A DNA stretch of 64,000 bases from Lagopus muta (taxonomy: Eukaryota; Chordata; Aves; Galliformes; Phasianidae). The notes under the pieces were generated by a model. That model was not told the origin of the DNA, searched no databases, and worked only from the letters and a program-made list of their open reading frames with translations. How positions within the stretch are numbered: position 1 is the first letter of the stretch; each line of letters opens with the position of its first letter. Shown here in pieces: positions 23,734-37,829 of the stretch. Location: the NCBI RefSeq assembly GCF_023343835.1, contig NC_064439.1:28311933-28375932 (forward strand), read 5' to 3'. The position numbers were made by a program, and so were the translations under genes.

Positions 23734-25941
23734 AGAGCAGTAAAAATAGATAATCTTATTATGCAGTGCTGCTTAGAGCAATCAAGCTTCAGAGGCAAGA
23801 GACAGTTTTCTCTACTCTGTGATCAGGGGAACAAAGTTTCTACTTTTGGTCATCCACCATTTCATCCTCGTGAAGCAGTACAATATTTTAATACAGGATC
23901 ATGAAAATTTCAGGACAGTGCTACTATTTTTTTTTTTTTTGGCCCTTTTATTTTTAATTACTGTAAACCATAACAGCATTTTCCATATAGTAGGTTTTTT
24001 GGTCTAAAAATGTGCTGTAATAAAACCCTTAAGAAAATTATTATTTTAAATTGCTAACAAAAATTGATAGCTTAATTTTGTGAACTAGAATGTTAAAATA
24101 GTGAGATAAATTTCAAACAAATGTTCTGATTTCCAGGTGTTTCTTACAGTACAACTCAAACAGTTTTTCTCTTCTTTATGGCGTTTAAAAATTGATTTCT
24201 AGCTCAAATCCTGCTTAAAAAAACCAACCCACCCATGTCCCAGTCTGCTTTTGTATTCTAAAGGTGTTTACTTTTCTTCCTGATAAAAGTCACTCCAAGA
24301 AGTTCAGTAACTTCTGTTCTTGATGAAAGTCAGAGAACAAAAGTTAACAAATGAGGAAAGATAACACAAAGCCAAATACATCTAATTTTTGCCCAGTGCA
24401 ATAATATTCAGGTAATTAAAACTCCAGTTTTCAGATTGCACTGAATTAGAAAATGCAATGCACACAGCCCAGGATATCACTGAGCCAGCTTGCTGATTCT
24501 CTGGAGATTCATTTTTCAGAGAATCACAGACCGGATTAAAATGCTCTCCGGATGAGAGACTGAGCTATAGGAGTTACCAGGATGACCTCTCAAGAAAGTC
24601 CTTTGACTTTAACACACAAATATTCAAATCTTCCTCTAAAGCACATTAGCCTGTATTTATGACAAATTTTTCACATTGAATTTAGAAGTGACATCCAGTG
24701 TGCAGTTACAGCCTTGAGTGCTGGTGAAAGTGAATTCATGCTTCCTACGGCAGAGGCATAGAAAGTGCAGTAGGTTTTTTCTTTGCTTTAGTGAAATTCT
24801 CAACGCTACAAACATCACTGTTAGCTGTTTAATTTCTGATGAACAAATTCAAAGGCTACTTTCAATAACTCAGCACAAGAAAAGTATTCTGTTCAAATAA
24901 CTGGAGAAAAAAATGCACTTTCAAAAGCAGAAAAAATGAAGTACGCCATATTGCTGCAATTCTGTATTTCTGAAGAATTGTCATTGGGTTATAATAAATT
25001 CATCAATTATAATCCTTTTCCTCCTCAATCTGGATCATCATCATTCTCTTTCTCCCCCATGTTATATCACAGCTCTAGAGCTATTCTTTGTTTCACATAA
25101 TTTTCTCCTTAGGCTTGATCATCTTATCTGTTGTTAACTGAGTTTAGAAAGTATCTCCTTGGGGCTTTGTAAATCTGCACATTAATATGATGTTTGGAGA
25201 TTATGGAATTCTAATAAAGAGATGTCAGTTCCCAGTGTTTCATAAGGAGAGACTCCTACTTTTAGGTAAGCTTGGAAACAGAAATTTGTGAGAGTAGGAA
25301 TTCCATTCAAATTTCCCCCACATTGGTACAAACCACTAACTTCAGTCAGCAAAATCAGATCATGATACCCCACTACTTTACTTCTGATAAATCAATTTTT
25401 ATAGCAGCTCTCTGTGAAGCTTAGTGACTATCCTCAGCTTTAGTTTACCTGTCCAATGTTAATAATAAAATACAGCATTTCTATCATATCAAAACTCCAT
25501 TTAAGCATTAATAGTTATGGCTTTGAAATCATACCAAATATGTCACTAAATCAGTATGGAATGAGTGAATCAGTTCTGTCTTCCGTGGTATATTAACAAA
25601 AAATCAAAGTGCAAATCTCTTCAAGTCACACAGTTATTTAACTGAAGCATAAACAATTGATTATCATCATAATGAAAATCCACAGGGTTTTGGAGGGATG
25701 CAACTGAACAGAATTCAGTATTCTAAATCTTTGATGTTATGTTCTGCAATGATAGTTGGTTGAGTAAAGAAAAAAAGACAGCCAGCACCATAAATGTTGC
25801 CTTTATCTATCCATCAGAACAAACGTTTTGCTAACTAATCTCTTAGCAGTTATCATTTGTCTGTTTTATATTACTTGCTACGTGTTTATCAAACAAAACT
25901 CATTTCTGTATTAAAGTTGATAATAAGAAATGTTTTCTCAC

Positions 25942-26040
25942 CAGCAGTGGTTAGTTCTCTTGATGGAAAGTCTTTTTCCTGAAATTAGGTAAAAGTCAGC
26001 GTGCTTTACACACAGAAGACCTGAACTATCCAGGTCTCTC
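25942..26040 (-). promoter_or_regulatory. AGR3: Candidate AGR3 noncoding first exon and promoter
   Basis: The first coding exon begins at a splice acceptor, so an upstream 5' UTR exon is expected, as in mammalian AGR genes. On the minus strand a good donor (CTG|GTGAGA, exon end 25942) occurs 2.3 kb upstream. Just before it is an imperfect RFX-type X-box-like sequence (26042-26055). I see no TATA box. The 5' limit is a guess; an internal pyrimidine-AG could instead make this an internal exon. Confidence 0.3.
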
Positions 26041-28404
26041 TGTAACAACAGCAACCTGGGAAAAATGAGAGAGATCTTTTAGCCGGAGACTAAGTTAATG
26101 CACTTCCACCCTCCCCCTTCCTTTTCTGCCATCCCTCCAACTTTCACTCTTGTGGTTCCCATACTTGTACACTGAATCCTTGGATTTCTCTTCATCTTGG
26201 CTTGTATCAGGTGTCTTGTGTGAGGATTGAAAAGAAATAGTAGCTTATGTGTGTCTGTTGCTTCCCCCCTTAGACAGTTTATGTCTGGCTTATGCCCAAT
26301 GAAAAAAGAAACCACCAATGAAAGCTGGAACTGTAGGGGCTTTTGTTTCCAGTGAATGGCTGGGTTACTGGTGCCTGAAGATAGGTATGAAGCTAATAGG
26401 AAGACACAAGGGTTACTTTGTGTAGAAGAATGTAATTAACAAATAAAAGTAACTTATTTTTGAGGGAGAAATAAAATACTTTATCTAAAGGGTATGGTTT
26501 AGTTGTTTTTGCAAGTCGTGCTTTAAAAGTGGTCTCATTCTTTGGTATGTGATGCTTGATATAATTTTGACTTATCTTGATAAATATGGGAAAAAACCTT
26601 TAATTCATTCTCTTTGCACAGAGAAGGAATTATCTGGATCACTTTTTCCCTCTTCATTGGATAACCTTTGCACAGTTTATGCTTGAAGTTTTTCTTCCTT
26701 TTCATGTAAAGCTCGCCTTCTTTTTTAACTTGGAAGCTTTAATCTATTGATGTTTGTTGTCACTTACATGTGTGATTATTTATGTGTACTTCTTGTGTTA
26801 TATTTTTCTATTCAAGAAACCTTTTCAGCAAGGCCTCTGAAATTTGAGCACAAAAGGTTACCTTTTCAGATGCTACCTGTGATTCTCTCCTTTCTTCCTC
26901 ATAAAGATTTGCTGCTACTAAAGATCAGCTTTTGTTTCCAAACAGGCCTTTGTGACCTTTTGTTTTTGGTGCTCAATTATAATTCCATTTTTTTATAGAA
27001 AATTCAAACTAATGCTTCCTGTTAACTGGAAGATAGGCAAAATGCAAGAACTCTGCTTGTCAGGGCACCAATTCAGACACTGCAGCACTCAATGTGATAA
27101 TCATGTCAGATCTGTTAACTGGGGGAAATTTGTCCAATCCTTTAGCTGAATAGAAATCTGAATTTGTTTAGTGCTTTGTATGAGAATTCATACTATGAGA
27201 ATAAAAGATAAAAGAGGCAATTAAGCACTCAGGGGAATTTCTATGAAAAAGAGATGTCCCAGTGGCAATCTTCCCTTTTTGTTTTGTCACTGGTTATAGC
27301 TTCTACTCACAGGAGTAGGTGTGGAATCTTGGGAATTACAGCAGACTCAGAAGAAATAACTCGGTTCATAAGTAAAAGAAAGTATATTCAATCCATATGA
27401 GAAATAACATTTTCTGTTTTGATGGTTTAAAATGTCCTCTCTGAGTGCCTGCAGAATTGAAACCTCCTGTCTGGTACTCCTGTATCTTTGGGTTCCATGG
27501 AGATGGATTTCTTCCTGGGTTCCAGGGCAGGTATGAAAAGATGATGAGGTGGAGCACACCACTGCTGCAGTAATGAAAGGGAGTATTCAGACTCTTTAAA
27601 AATCTGTTTTCTCCTTCGGCTTCTATGATTTGGACACTTTAATGGATCTACCAGTTAAGAAACCCTAAATTTGAAAACATAGCTTAAAAAGAAAATGCAG
27701 TTTGATCACATTAAGCCCTGACTGCCATTCTTGAGCATATGAAAACAAATGATTTGACCCTTTGTTTTGTAAACCAGTCAGTGTCAGCTTTCTCCATTAT
27801 GACAGAAAGACAAAAGGTTCCAGGGCTAAAAAGAGAAGCGAAAGTGCTCAAATGTCATAATTGGAAGAAAGAAAAGGGAACGAAGGAAAAAGGCTGTGAC
27901 AAATTGCTCAAAGATTCCCTTCCCTGTTCTTCCAATGAGTTGATTCTTTACGGTCCGAATATCAATTCTGATAGTGCTGTTGCTTTTTTTTGTTGAAACA
28001 AAACATCCTGAAAGTTTGGAGTGAAGTGCCCAGCCCTGATTGCATGAATCCTGGAACATTTAGTTATTATAGTGCTTTTTTAGGATTTGATTATTATATT
28101 TGTCCACATATTCCCTTTCAACCCACTTGACCCCTTCAAATGAAGTACAGACCTGAGCAAATGATGTTGCCAAGCTTGGCAGTGAAACACAGCTAAATCT
28201 GCAGGGCCAGGGACCAAATCATAATTGGAAAGCTGTCCAATACTTCTGCAGTTTGGAATAGCATGCCTGTAAATATAAATGTAGTTTTTAAATATAATAC
28301 GCATTCAGAAGAGCGTGAATAGGCAGCCTAAAATAATAATCATTGAAAAAAGTAGGATTAATAAGTGCGAGTCCTTGGGTACGTCTTACCTAAAGATGGT
28401 ACCT

Positions 28405-28422
28405 CCAGCCAGTGCTGGCTGG
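28405..28422. repeat. 8-bp inverted repeat
   Basis: CCAGCCAG-TG-CTGGCTGG, with perfect arms and a two-base spacer. Confidence 0.85.
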
Positions 28423-28481
28423 CAGTGAGGCTGAGCACTGTGGGTGGATATGGAATGTTAAACATGAGCAGTTGATCTGCT

Positions 28482-28511
28482 TCTGCAGAAAGGAAAGCTG
28501 CAGAAAGGAAA
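28482..28511 (+). repeat. 15-bp tandem duplication
   Basis: Two adjacent copies of CTGCAGAAAGGAAAG. Confidence 0.85.
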
Positions 28512-29889
28512 GATGAAGGTCTTACACTGTCCAATTTTAGCATAGCTCTTACACGTGTAAGGGATGAGAGCACAGCTTCTGTGACATCTGTAGTTCAGCA
28601 TTGTTTCTGCAACTTCCATCTATATCTCCATGAAAGGCTTACACATGCCTAAGGTGTCTTCATAGATCAATGTAAAATTAATTAGCACATTATAATAATG
28701 CAATTCCCAAGCAAATTTTACAGTAAACTGCAGGAGAAAGCTTCACAGAGCACGTATTCTTGTGGCTGAGAAGTACGTCTGGATCCCACTAACACAGGTC
28801 TGGATCTCAGGGTGCAATCAAAGAACAACTAGTGATAGAGATGACAACTGTGCTTCAGGCTCAGAGTGCCGAGCATTAATTTTCACTGCCGAAACAAGAA
28901 TAAATGGAAAAACCTTGCAAATGTCTGCTAGGCTTAGGTTTTAACTGACAGCTAAAAATTGTTCTTAAGGGAATTTCTGATTCATTTCAGCAAAGCCATT
29001 AAAAGAAATCTAGATATGATGTGCTGCTTTGTTTCTTTGTGTGTCTTTCAAAATTGTAGAAATGCCACTTCTGGTATTACGGGATGATTCACAACAGATG
29101 CTTTTTTTTTTTTCTATTCCCAGTTAAAAGCAGAGCTCTATGTAATAGATGAATGAGCAACTCCGTTTTCCCTGAGCCCCAGTGTTTCACTTCAATGAAC
29201 CACTGTGCTTTTCATCTTTGTATTCCTGTAAAGATGTTGTTATGGAACATAACCATAATAATATAACTGGAAAAACATTTATTAAATTAGTTTTTACAGT
29301 GGTTTATACTGGCTGCAAGCTGTATTCTCTGCTTCCCACGCCAGTGCTTATGCTTTCACTTCTAAGCCTTCATCTCATTCCAGTGCTGTCACCTCCAGAC
29401 TGCTCCAGTGTTTCCTCTCTTTCAGGATGCTCTGACTCCTCCAGCCTTCAACTGTCCAGTGGTACAGCCCCAGGCAAAGTTGGATAAGTGTCAGGGAAAA
29501 ATCTGATCTATTATTTTTCATTATTTTTGCTGAAATTTAGAGAATGAATGTGTTTGGGTAAATAGAAGGAAACCGTGGCTGTATTGGAGGGCTCCTCCCT
29601 CCAACCCCGAAGCACAAAATGTTCTGTACTGTGTGTTTATTTAGTGCTTTGTAAGCTCCAACAGGCAGAGCTTGCTCTTCCACCAATAGACCTTTCAGTG
29701 GAACTGCATTTCTGACTGTGTGGACAGTTCTCTAGACTGCTACCAGAAGAAGTTCAGGTGACTCTTTGTCTGAAGATCAGGGCAGAGATGTGGGGAACTT
29801 CTGGAAGGCACTTTGGTTGTGCAAACTCTTGGAATATGTGAGGTGCACACTGTCAGCTATCTGCCTCGGGAAGAGCACAGTGTGCGCAT

Positions 29890-29909
29890 GTGTGGTGCAT
29901 GCACCACAC
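29890..29909. repeat. 20-bp perfect palindrome
   Basis: GTGTGGTGCATGCACCACAC reads the same on both strands. Its half-site GGTGCAT recurs at about 29921. Confidence 0.9.
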
Positions 29910-30181
29910 CATCCAAGCATGGTGCATCTTCAGGCACCTTGGTTTTCTCTTGACCAGTAGCTTCCTCATGCACTGGTTATGTTTGGTTTGGTGACGTGGT
30001 AGTGGAGGAAACATGAGGAAGGGTGCAGCTGAGGTAGGTATCCCTAGGGCTTTGTTGAAGTGACAGGAGGAGGCACAAAGGTCTACAGAAGGTCTCTATA
30101 CCACTCTGCTCCAATCCCTCTTGCCACATGTCTGGCAGCTGCACACTGCTGTGCCCTGACACCATGGGCACAGGAAGCTAG

Positions 30182-30450
30182 CAATAGAATGGGAAAAAAT
30201 GGCTTTAAATTGTACCAGAGGAGGTTCAGGTTGGATATTAGAAAAGAACCCTTTTCTCAGAAAGAGTGGAGCAGTATTGGAATAGTCTGCCAAGGGGAGG
30301 GGTGGAGTCGTCGTCCCTGGAGGCGTTCAAGAACTGTGGAGATGTGGCACTGATGGAGACTGTTAGTGGGCACAGTGGGGATGGGTGGATGGTTGGACAA
30401 GACGATCTTGGTGGTCTTTTCCAGTGTTAATGATTCTAAGATTCTACGAT
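30182..30450 (+). mobile_element. CR1 LINE 3' fragment, older subfamily
   Basis: The homology runs from the GGAATGGCTTCAAG-like and AGGTTTAGGTTGGATATTAG-like blocks, through TGGAGTCGTCGTCCCTGGAG, to GGACAAGACGATCTTGG. It ends with TGATTCTAAGATTCTACGAT. The reading frame is broken; the fragment is 5'-truncated. Confidence 0.88.
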
Positions 30451-30774
30451 AGGCACTGAAGGGGCCACCAAGTAGGCATCTTCTCTGTGAGGCCACCACC
30501 AGGACCTGGAGGTGTCTTTCCATAGGTTGCTGAATGGCTTTAGTATTCTATTAGAATTTCTTTGAAGAAATTTGAGATCGGACTTGATTCTATTTCTGTT
30601 TCTGGACTGTGTAATTTTTAATAGAGTAATAGTATTTGTGGCATTTGTATTCAACAAACAATTTCCTGAAGCAACAAAATTTAAAGAAAATTAAATGCAA
30701 ACCCTGCTGCATTTGGAGAGCGTGGGTGGGATTTCTGCAGAGCAAACATGATCTTTCTGTATTTATAGTTATAC

Positions 30775-30811
30775 AGTGTATTGATGTAGTTTAAGTGTAT
30801 TGATGTAGTCC
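30775..30811 (+). repeat. Short tandem duplication
   Basis: AGTGTATTGATGTAGT occurs twice, 19 nt apart. Confidence 0.85.
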
Positions 30812-33800
30812 AGAAGACAAGAATTTGATCATTCCCAATGCCTCTAGTTGGCAGTGTTGCATTACTAATAGCTAAAGGACAGCTTTTTTGTTTTGTTCAG
30901 TGGTAAGTTCAGAATACGAATCATTTAGATATACAATTAATTACATATAAATTTCAAGAAGCTTGGAAAAACAGTTAAAATCAATTTTGAAAAATCAGAT
31001 TTTTTTTTTTTTTAATAACTTTAATTTTGTAATTTATGTGCGTATAAAATAATTTGAGAAGGGACGGGGTAAAAACCCAGACCAGATTTTAAGGAAGAGA
31101 GCCAGGAAATTCAGCATGTGTTTTGGAAGATATTGAGAGCTCAGAAATATTCAATGAAACTTTCTGACTGCCACAAGAAATGAAAAGCGGCTGCACTCCC
31201 CTCCAGTCAGAGTATCCCAATAAAGACTTCACAAACAAGAATGCTCTCCAGAAACACATTGCACTACTTTGGTGCAGCTGTGAGAGTGAGTCAACCAGGC
31301 ATCTGTTGAAAGAGAAGCTTGTTTGCTGCAATGTTTTTGTGATGTTTTCCTGCAGTGACATCACTGTATCTGCTTTAAAATGTAATACCATATAGCAATC
31401 TAAAGACACTGTATGCTGTAAAAAAGAGTGTTTACAGTATCTTCTAGTGTTTCAGTTTTCTGTACAGGTGTTCCTTTAACTTTTATTGTAATAGGAGGTT
31501 TATCCCAGTGCTTGCTTCCACTGTGGACTGACGCAAGAGGGCATGAAAGTAACTCAGTATCTCTCATCTTTTGTATCCCTTCTTACTCTCTGTTCTTCAG
31601 CCAAACCTTGATCCTGCAAGTTTCTGAGCCCTTGGCCCTATTCCAGCACAGCACTTGATGCATATTTAACTTCAGGCACATTAGCAACACTATTGATGTC
31701 TATAGGACAACTCATATGCTTAAAGTTAAGCATGTTCTCAAGTGTTTATACTGGATCAGAGAATATGGGATGGAGTTTGCTGGCATGTCTCCAGGAAGGC
31801 TTCTCCTGAAGAAGCCAGACAAGTTTCTCTTCTGTTGTGGACCTGTCTATGTGCAGTGGTGTTTATCCCCAACATCCAGTTACTAAGAAAGAGCTCTTGC
31901 TGATCATTCTTTATGGATTGCAAAGACCAATAGAAAGTTTTCATGTTTGCTGAGTGATTTGTGGATCTGCAGTCTGAGGCCCCTGCAATGCCCTCTTTGG
32001 TGGTGCTCATCCATTATGCCAAGTGGGAGCTCATTCACTGCAGTTGATCCATGGAGCTGTCATTCCATCATCATCAATCTATTGTTGATTATGAGCAACA
32101 TGGAGCATTTTTCATTCAGTCTAAAAAATCCAAGTGACATTCCATATTTGTAAAATACAAAGTGTCTTTCACATCTATTATCCTTCATAATGTGTCAATA
32201 TGCAGAATATTCAGAAAACTTGAACTGGAAACTTGAAAAAAACGAAACTTTTATGGAATACTATAGCCTCCTTTTATTTCATTTCACACCAAAGATGCAG
32301 GACAAAGACAGTATTATCTAATTAAAAGCAATTTCACTTAAAGTGACAGAAATAGAAGGAGGGACATATGCAAGACGGGAGTAACTTAAAATGTTGATAG
32401 ATACTCCAGGTATTCCTTTTCTTTTTCTCCACGACCACGAAGTAACAGTTCACTTCCAGTATTTTTGATCTGCCTCAATGTAATTCTTTACTATTTTGTT
32501 GTTATATTTGTAGCACACATAGAAGATACAGGAACATTTTTACCTTCAGATTAGCTTCTAGTTGTAGTATTTTGTTCCTGAGGATTTTTAAGGTCCAGGA
32601 TTAATAGGAGACAAACAGAAACATAGGAGTGAGTCATCAATTACTATCCACCATCCCTGTAGACAGCCACAGTGTAATATTCTGCTTACAGGTGTATTAA
32701 ACTATCACAAAGAATTTTGTCCCATTCTTCTAAAAACTGCTTTTTAAACTCTCTCCTTTGACAGAAACACTTGTTTAGCTAGCCTAGATTTACCTTTGAG
32801 AAATTCTTATCAAGTGCTCTTCTCCTGCAGTGATATCATGTCTCAGTTTAGCCTTCTTTCTTCTGGACTGAACAAAGAAGGGTTTTTTAGTTTCTCATTG
32901 TAAGAAAACTTCTGTATCCATCAAACCTGTTGTCCTTTTCTACATCTGTTCTAGCAGGACTTCAGCTTTCCTGAACAGTGCACATCAGTATTACAGTTAT
33001 GCTCCTACTAGTGACTATGATTTGAAATATGTTGTCATATACCTCTGAGTGTCACATATGCCTCTTTGAGGGTTCTTCTGTATGTGTTACTAATGGTCAG
33101 TCATAGTATGATCACTCCTGTCGCTGATCAAGTGTATACACCTGCATCTTTATCTTCCAGGATATTTTCCTATTGATAGTTGTCAAACTCTGAGACAAAA
33201 TATCTGCCAGCCACTGCTAGTAGAAATAATTTTTTATCAGAATGCTTTTTCCATCTTCAAAAATCTTCGTAAGACCAATGGGCTAGCCATACTGTAAGGT
33301 AAACTAACTACTTGTGTTTCTCCCTGTAGGAGTATTCATTCAGTATATGCCTAGGCTGAAGATGTCAGTCTACTCAAAGATGATCCTTTATGCAATGGGG
33401 ATAAAAATAGATGAATTCAAACATATAGGTTAAGTCTATTGCCAACTGGAGGAGCCAGATGGGACCCGGATGAGAGGTGTCAAATGAGGAGACCATAACA
33501 GTTTGGCTCCCACCAACTGATCCCATTAGGTACCCATACAGTCCCTTCTTTGGAAGGTCTCTTTATATCTGCATTCTTCTTTAGGATGTACAACAAAATA
33601 AATGATGTTAGATCTCTAATCTTAACAGACCTCAAGATCCAAGAATGGGATATGTTAAACACTAAAGTCTGTGCTGCTGATACTTATTAAATTTAATGAG
33701 TCTATTATGATCCACAGCTATCAGCACACACCTGTGTAACTGATATTCTGATGACAGTAGTTCACAAGGTTTTTATAGCAGCTTCCAGATGTGCACACTC

Positions 33801-34332
33801 CCATTAATATATATACATTTTGAAAATAAAGGATGATCCTTACATTGATGTTGTGAGGTGTTTTGGAAAGCCAGTATAACTTGGCAGTTCTGCATTATCA
33901 GTGTTGGTGGTGTTGCACGAAAGATGGTATAAGATATTGCAGTGACTATCTTTTCCCCTTTCGTTAATAAGAAATTTGTTATTCTTGCACATACATACAT
34001 ACTGCTGCAACTGGGATTTGGCTGAAGAATTATGGTATAGAGTTTAAAGATGTGTCGTGGTGAGTTGCAGCTTGCAGCAATCTTGGGGCTCTGCTCAGGT
34101 TCTGCACCTCTAAAGCACTTCTAAGGGAGATTCCTTAGACTCACTGTAAACACCTTATTTTGCAAGGACTGTAAATATGTTGCTAATCAGAAAAAGGCGT
34201 GTTTTGGGAAAACACATGATCCCAAAATATATGGAGAAACATAGATCATTGGAAAGCATGTAGTCTTGTAGTTACCTTTTATGCCAATGTTACCCAATAT
34301 TTTGGGACTGTTTTCCATACCTTTCTTTTTTT

Positions 34333-34359
34333 CAACAACAGCAGCAACAACAACAGCAA
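34333..34359 (+). repeat. (CAA/CAG)n triplet repeat
   Basis: Nine CAA/CAG triplets. On the minus strand they read as a leucine run in a chance ORF. Confidence 0.85.
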
Positions 34360-37300
34360 AAAAGAGCAAAATCTGTATCCCGTTGTTCTCATAAAGAACT
34401 TTCCTTTTTTCGTTAATGGAGCTGTGATGTCACCTGCAGCTCTCTTTTTCTTTGTAGATGAGTCTGAAACATAAGCCAATTTTTTGACCATCTCACCCAG
34501 GAAATTTCCTAATTGTTTTGATAACAATAAAAGCATATAATTGTTTTTAAAATTTGCTTTCTGTCAAGTTTTTCCTAAAGGATGACAAATTCTTATTTTA
34601 ACTGTAATAATTCAAAATATTATATAAAAACCATTCTTATGCTGACCAAAAAAACCAGCAGAACTGGCTGAAGGTTTTTGCTTTGGTTTGATTTTGAATT
34701 TTTTTTTTTTTTCACTTCTGGGGAAGACCATAAATGACAGAGAATAATTTTCATAAGAAGTTGGGTTTACAGGGCTGGCAGTTAGAGCAATGTGAGAAGA
34801 GTTTTTTACTTATGAACTGAGAAAACTGTTCAGAGTTTGCGTTTGAGAGGTGTAGTGCTCTCTCACATTCCTTGAGGGATGAGGATAGGGATAATTACAC
34901 ACTTTGCATCAGTGCGTGTAAGATTTCAGTGGTGAGACTCATAAGAGGAATCAAAAGTAGAAAGGAACCTAAAAGCTATCTCTTGGTTTAATTCAGCAGC
35001 TCACAATTAAATATTTAAAGCTAAAGCCTATAAGTTTATATCCACAAAAATAATATTTTCACAACCAAGTCCTAAAGGAAGTAAAAGTTCTTGGGCATGA
35101 GAAGAACCAACTGTTTTTCTCTTTTGACACAATCTGTAAATAACTCTTAAAAATACCTTTGATATACTTGTGTATCTTTGATACTCATAGAACCATCAGG
35201 AAAAATAGGATTTGGAAATATGTTTACCAAAATTTATTCCAGATCTGAATCTCCAAAGCATTTTTAACCTGCCAAAGGACAGGAAAACTTGGGAAAAATT
35301 GTTCCAGCAGTCATAATCAAAACTTGCAGACGAACTGTGCTGAGACAAATGGCATTGCAAGTGCGTAAACATAGGTATTAAAACAAAACAAAGAGCTAAC
35401 TATCTTAGACTTTTCTAAGCACTCAGTATACATATTTGTGTAACTGTAGTTATCTTTCTAAGCATCTTTGCTTCTGTTCCACTGCTTTTAGATTCCTACT
35501 TCTGCTTTTTATCAAGATACTGTACATGATGTCTTTGATGAGTGGTGTGCCTGGCGTGTATTAATTTGTGCAGTAGCAACAATGATGTAACTTGATCTCT
35601 AATTTCTTAATCATTACACCCAACAAGCAGTATTTTCCAAATCACTGAGGAATTTTATTAATGAAAAATCAACAAGGGAGCATTTGAACAGTTATAGTAT
35701 GATTAAAACAGCACAAGAAATAAGAGGTGAAAGAAGAAAAGGAGAGCAAAAGTGTCTGGTACCTCAAGCCAAGTATGACATTACATAGTGCTTCACTGCC
35801 AGAGTGCCAGACTCTCCTAAATAGCGCAGAAAATAAATTCATGATATATAATGTAGACTTCAAACAACAATTTTGCTTACGTTTCTTCACATCAGAGCTT
35901 TCTCTGACACAGATGTAAAGTCCACTTCAGCTTTCATAGAACATTTTAATGTAGTCCAGTTGCAGGATGGGCAAAGAGGTGACTACTGGAAACATGAAAA
36001 AAATCATCATCAGTCTTTTCATTATTCCTGCTCTTACTGCAGTTAACATAAACAAAATAGTAATAGAAGAAATAGAAGTTTTTCATGTAAAGTTTTTAAT
36101 TGCTTTGTTTCTCATCATGTGAAAGCTTCATTCTGAACTGTTGTAGGTTGTGCTAGAAACACTTCTTTAAATATGAACAGTATGAAGAGATGAGCTTCTA
36201 GAAAACAGTGGAGGTGATGAACAATAGAAGAAGACAAAAGTGCAATCTCTTGCATTGATGAGGTGGAGATTAATTAGCAAAAAAAAAAAAATTTTTTTGT
36301 AATTTTGATATGCAGCTTGTGCCTCTCCTCAGCCAGCAGTATACTTCCTACCACAAAAAAATAAGTTGCTTGAAAATTTTTATAATAGTTTTTGCTTCAT
36401 TCGTCTTCAGTTCATAGAACAGGATGTGCAAGAGAAGCAGGACAGACCACTACCTGTATCAACCAAACTACTTTTACCACAACGAGACCTAAATCTTTTT
36501 TCGCAGATTAATGAAGCGTAGATACGTCTAAAAAAGTCTAGACATGACTTCCTTTTCAGAACTTTTGCAGTATTGTGATACAAAGTTAAACTCTGATATA
36601 CTTTTTAAAAATTTCATATTTCAGAAAAGAAAGGAAAATTTTAATTTTTTAATTAAGGTGTTTAAAGTTTGAGTTGCTGTCTTAAAAGCAGTCAATTATT
36701 AGCAGTTCTCCAATATTGTTTCCACACTTGGCCCCCTTGTGTTGTAGCTGCTTAATGTCCCTGTTCTTAAGGGAGAGCTGCCTTAAGGTACCTGCCTAGG
36801 AAGAGGCCTGCTCCTGTGGGACATATTTCAGTGTAATTGAAAACACCTTGAATTATGGCAGGATGGGAGAAAGAATTTTGGAAATAGGCCATGAGGAAGT
36901 CTGCTTTTCAGGTTCTTCAAGTAATGTGAAGTCTATGGTGGGTCTATGGAGATTATACATTTGAGTGAACAAGACCGCCTTTGTTCTTGGTTATGCTATA
37001 GGTAGGGAAGAGAGTTTTATTTCCTTTATTACCACCTCACCAGCAAGCTTTGAAGAGGAACTCAGCTCAGTTTTATAGAAGGTATTTAAATTCATGATTT
37101 GACATGGGTTAAATAATATAAACCCAAGCCTACCTCACAGATTTGGTTTATATCATGTGCCACAGCATTATTCCAAGCTCCAAATAACTGTGACAGATAC
37201 AGGAGATGAAAATGATAGCTTACTTAACACAAAAAAAGCAAAAAACAAGCAAAAAACTACCACAAAAATCTTGTTTTGTACACAGCCATCTGCAAGGCTT

Positions 37301-37829
37301 CCTGCTTACATTTTCCTTGAATTCTTGGCTGAACAACAGAAAACAATAACCTCATCCAAATTCTTGTCCTTGAGAGCCTTTCTACAGGCTTTAGGTGTTG
37401 CCTTTGGCCATGGTGAAACAACATATATTATTACTTACCTTTGCTGGGAATGTTGGCAATACATAACAGTAGATCTTGTGCAGCTTTGGCCACAATGGTC
37501 AATGAAACAACCTAATAAAACAATCCAGTACAAACATATTCCTCATAAGACTTCCATCCTTTCAGTGATAGCCTGTGTGTCCGAAGTAATTCTTTCTATG
37601 AAATGCTCTTTTGTATATGCAGTCTGTTCTTCTTTTCCTTTTGAGACTTACACATATAGGAAGTTTCAATAATTGTGAAGCCTGGCTCTTGATTAATGTG
37701 ACTCAAGCAGCTGCCCTTTAAGTAAGAGGTTATGATTGAAAAGGCATCTTCTTAAAGCCAGTAATTGAAACTACCTGACCTCATACTAGAAAGTTATGCT
37801 AGCATATGGGATTTTTTTAGGTGTATGAG

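Larger units (their letters stand above)
26060..30181. other. Intergenic upstream of AGR3
   Basis: I see no coding exon. The stretch holds small tandem and inverted repeats at 28.4-28.5 kb and the palindrome at 29.9 kb. Confidence 0.6.

Noticed and set aside
34279-34536. Minus-strand ORF with a poly-leucine stretch
   Set aside because: The leucines come from the CAA/CAG repeat. There is no homology or splice context.
34940-35010. Possible ancient LINE fragment (GAAAGGAACCTAAAAGC)
   Set aside because: Too short and diverged to separate from chance.
37157-37672. 171-codon open frame on the plus strand
   Set aside because: It opens on GTG, its first in-frame ATG is far downstream, it is low-complexity near the start and it resembles no known protein. 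Likely chance.
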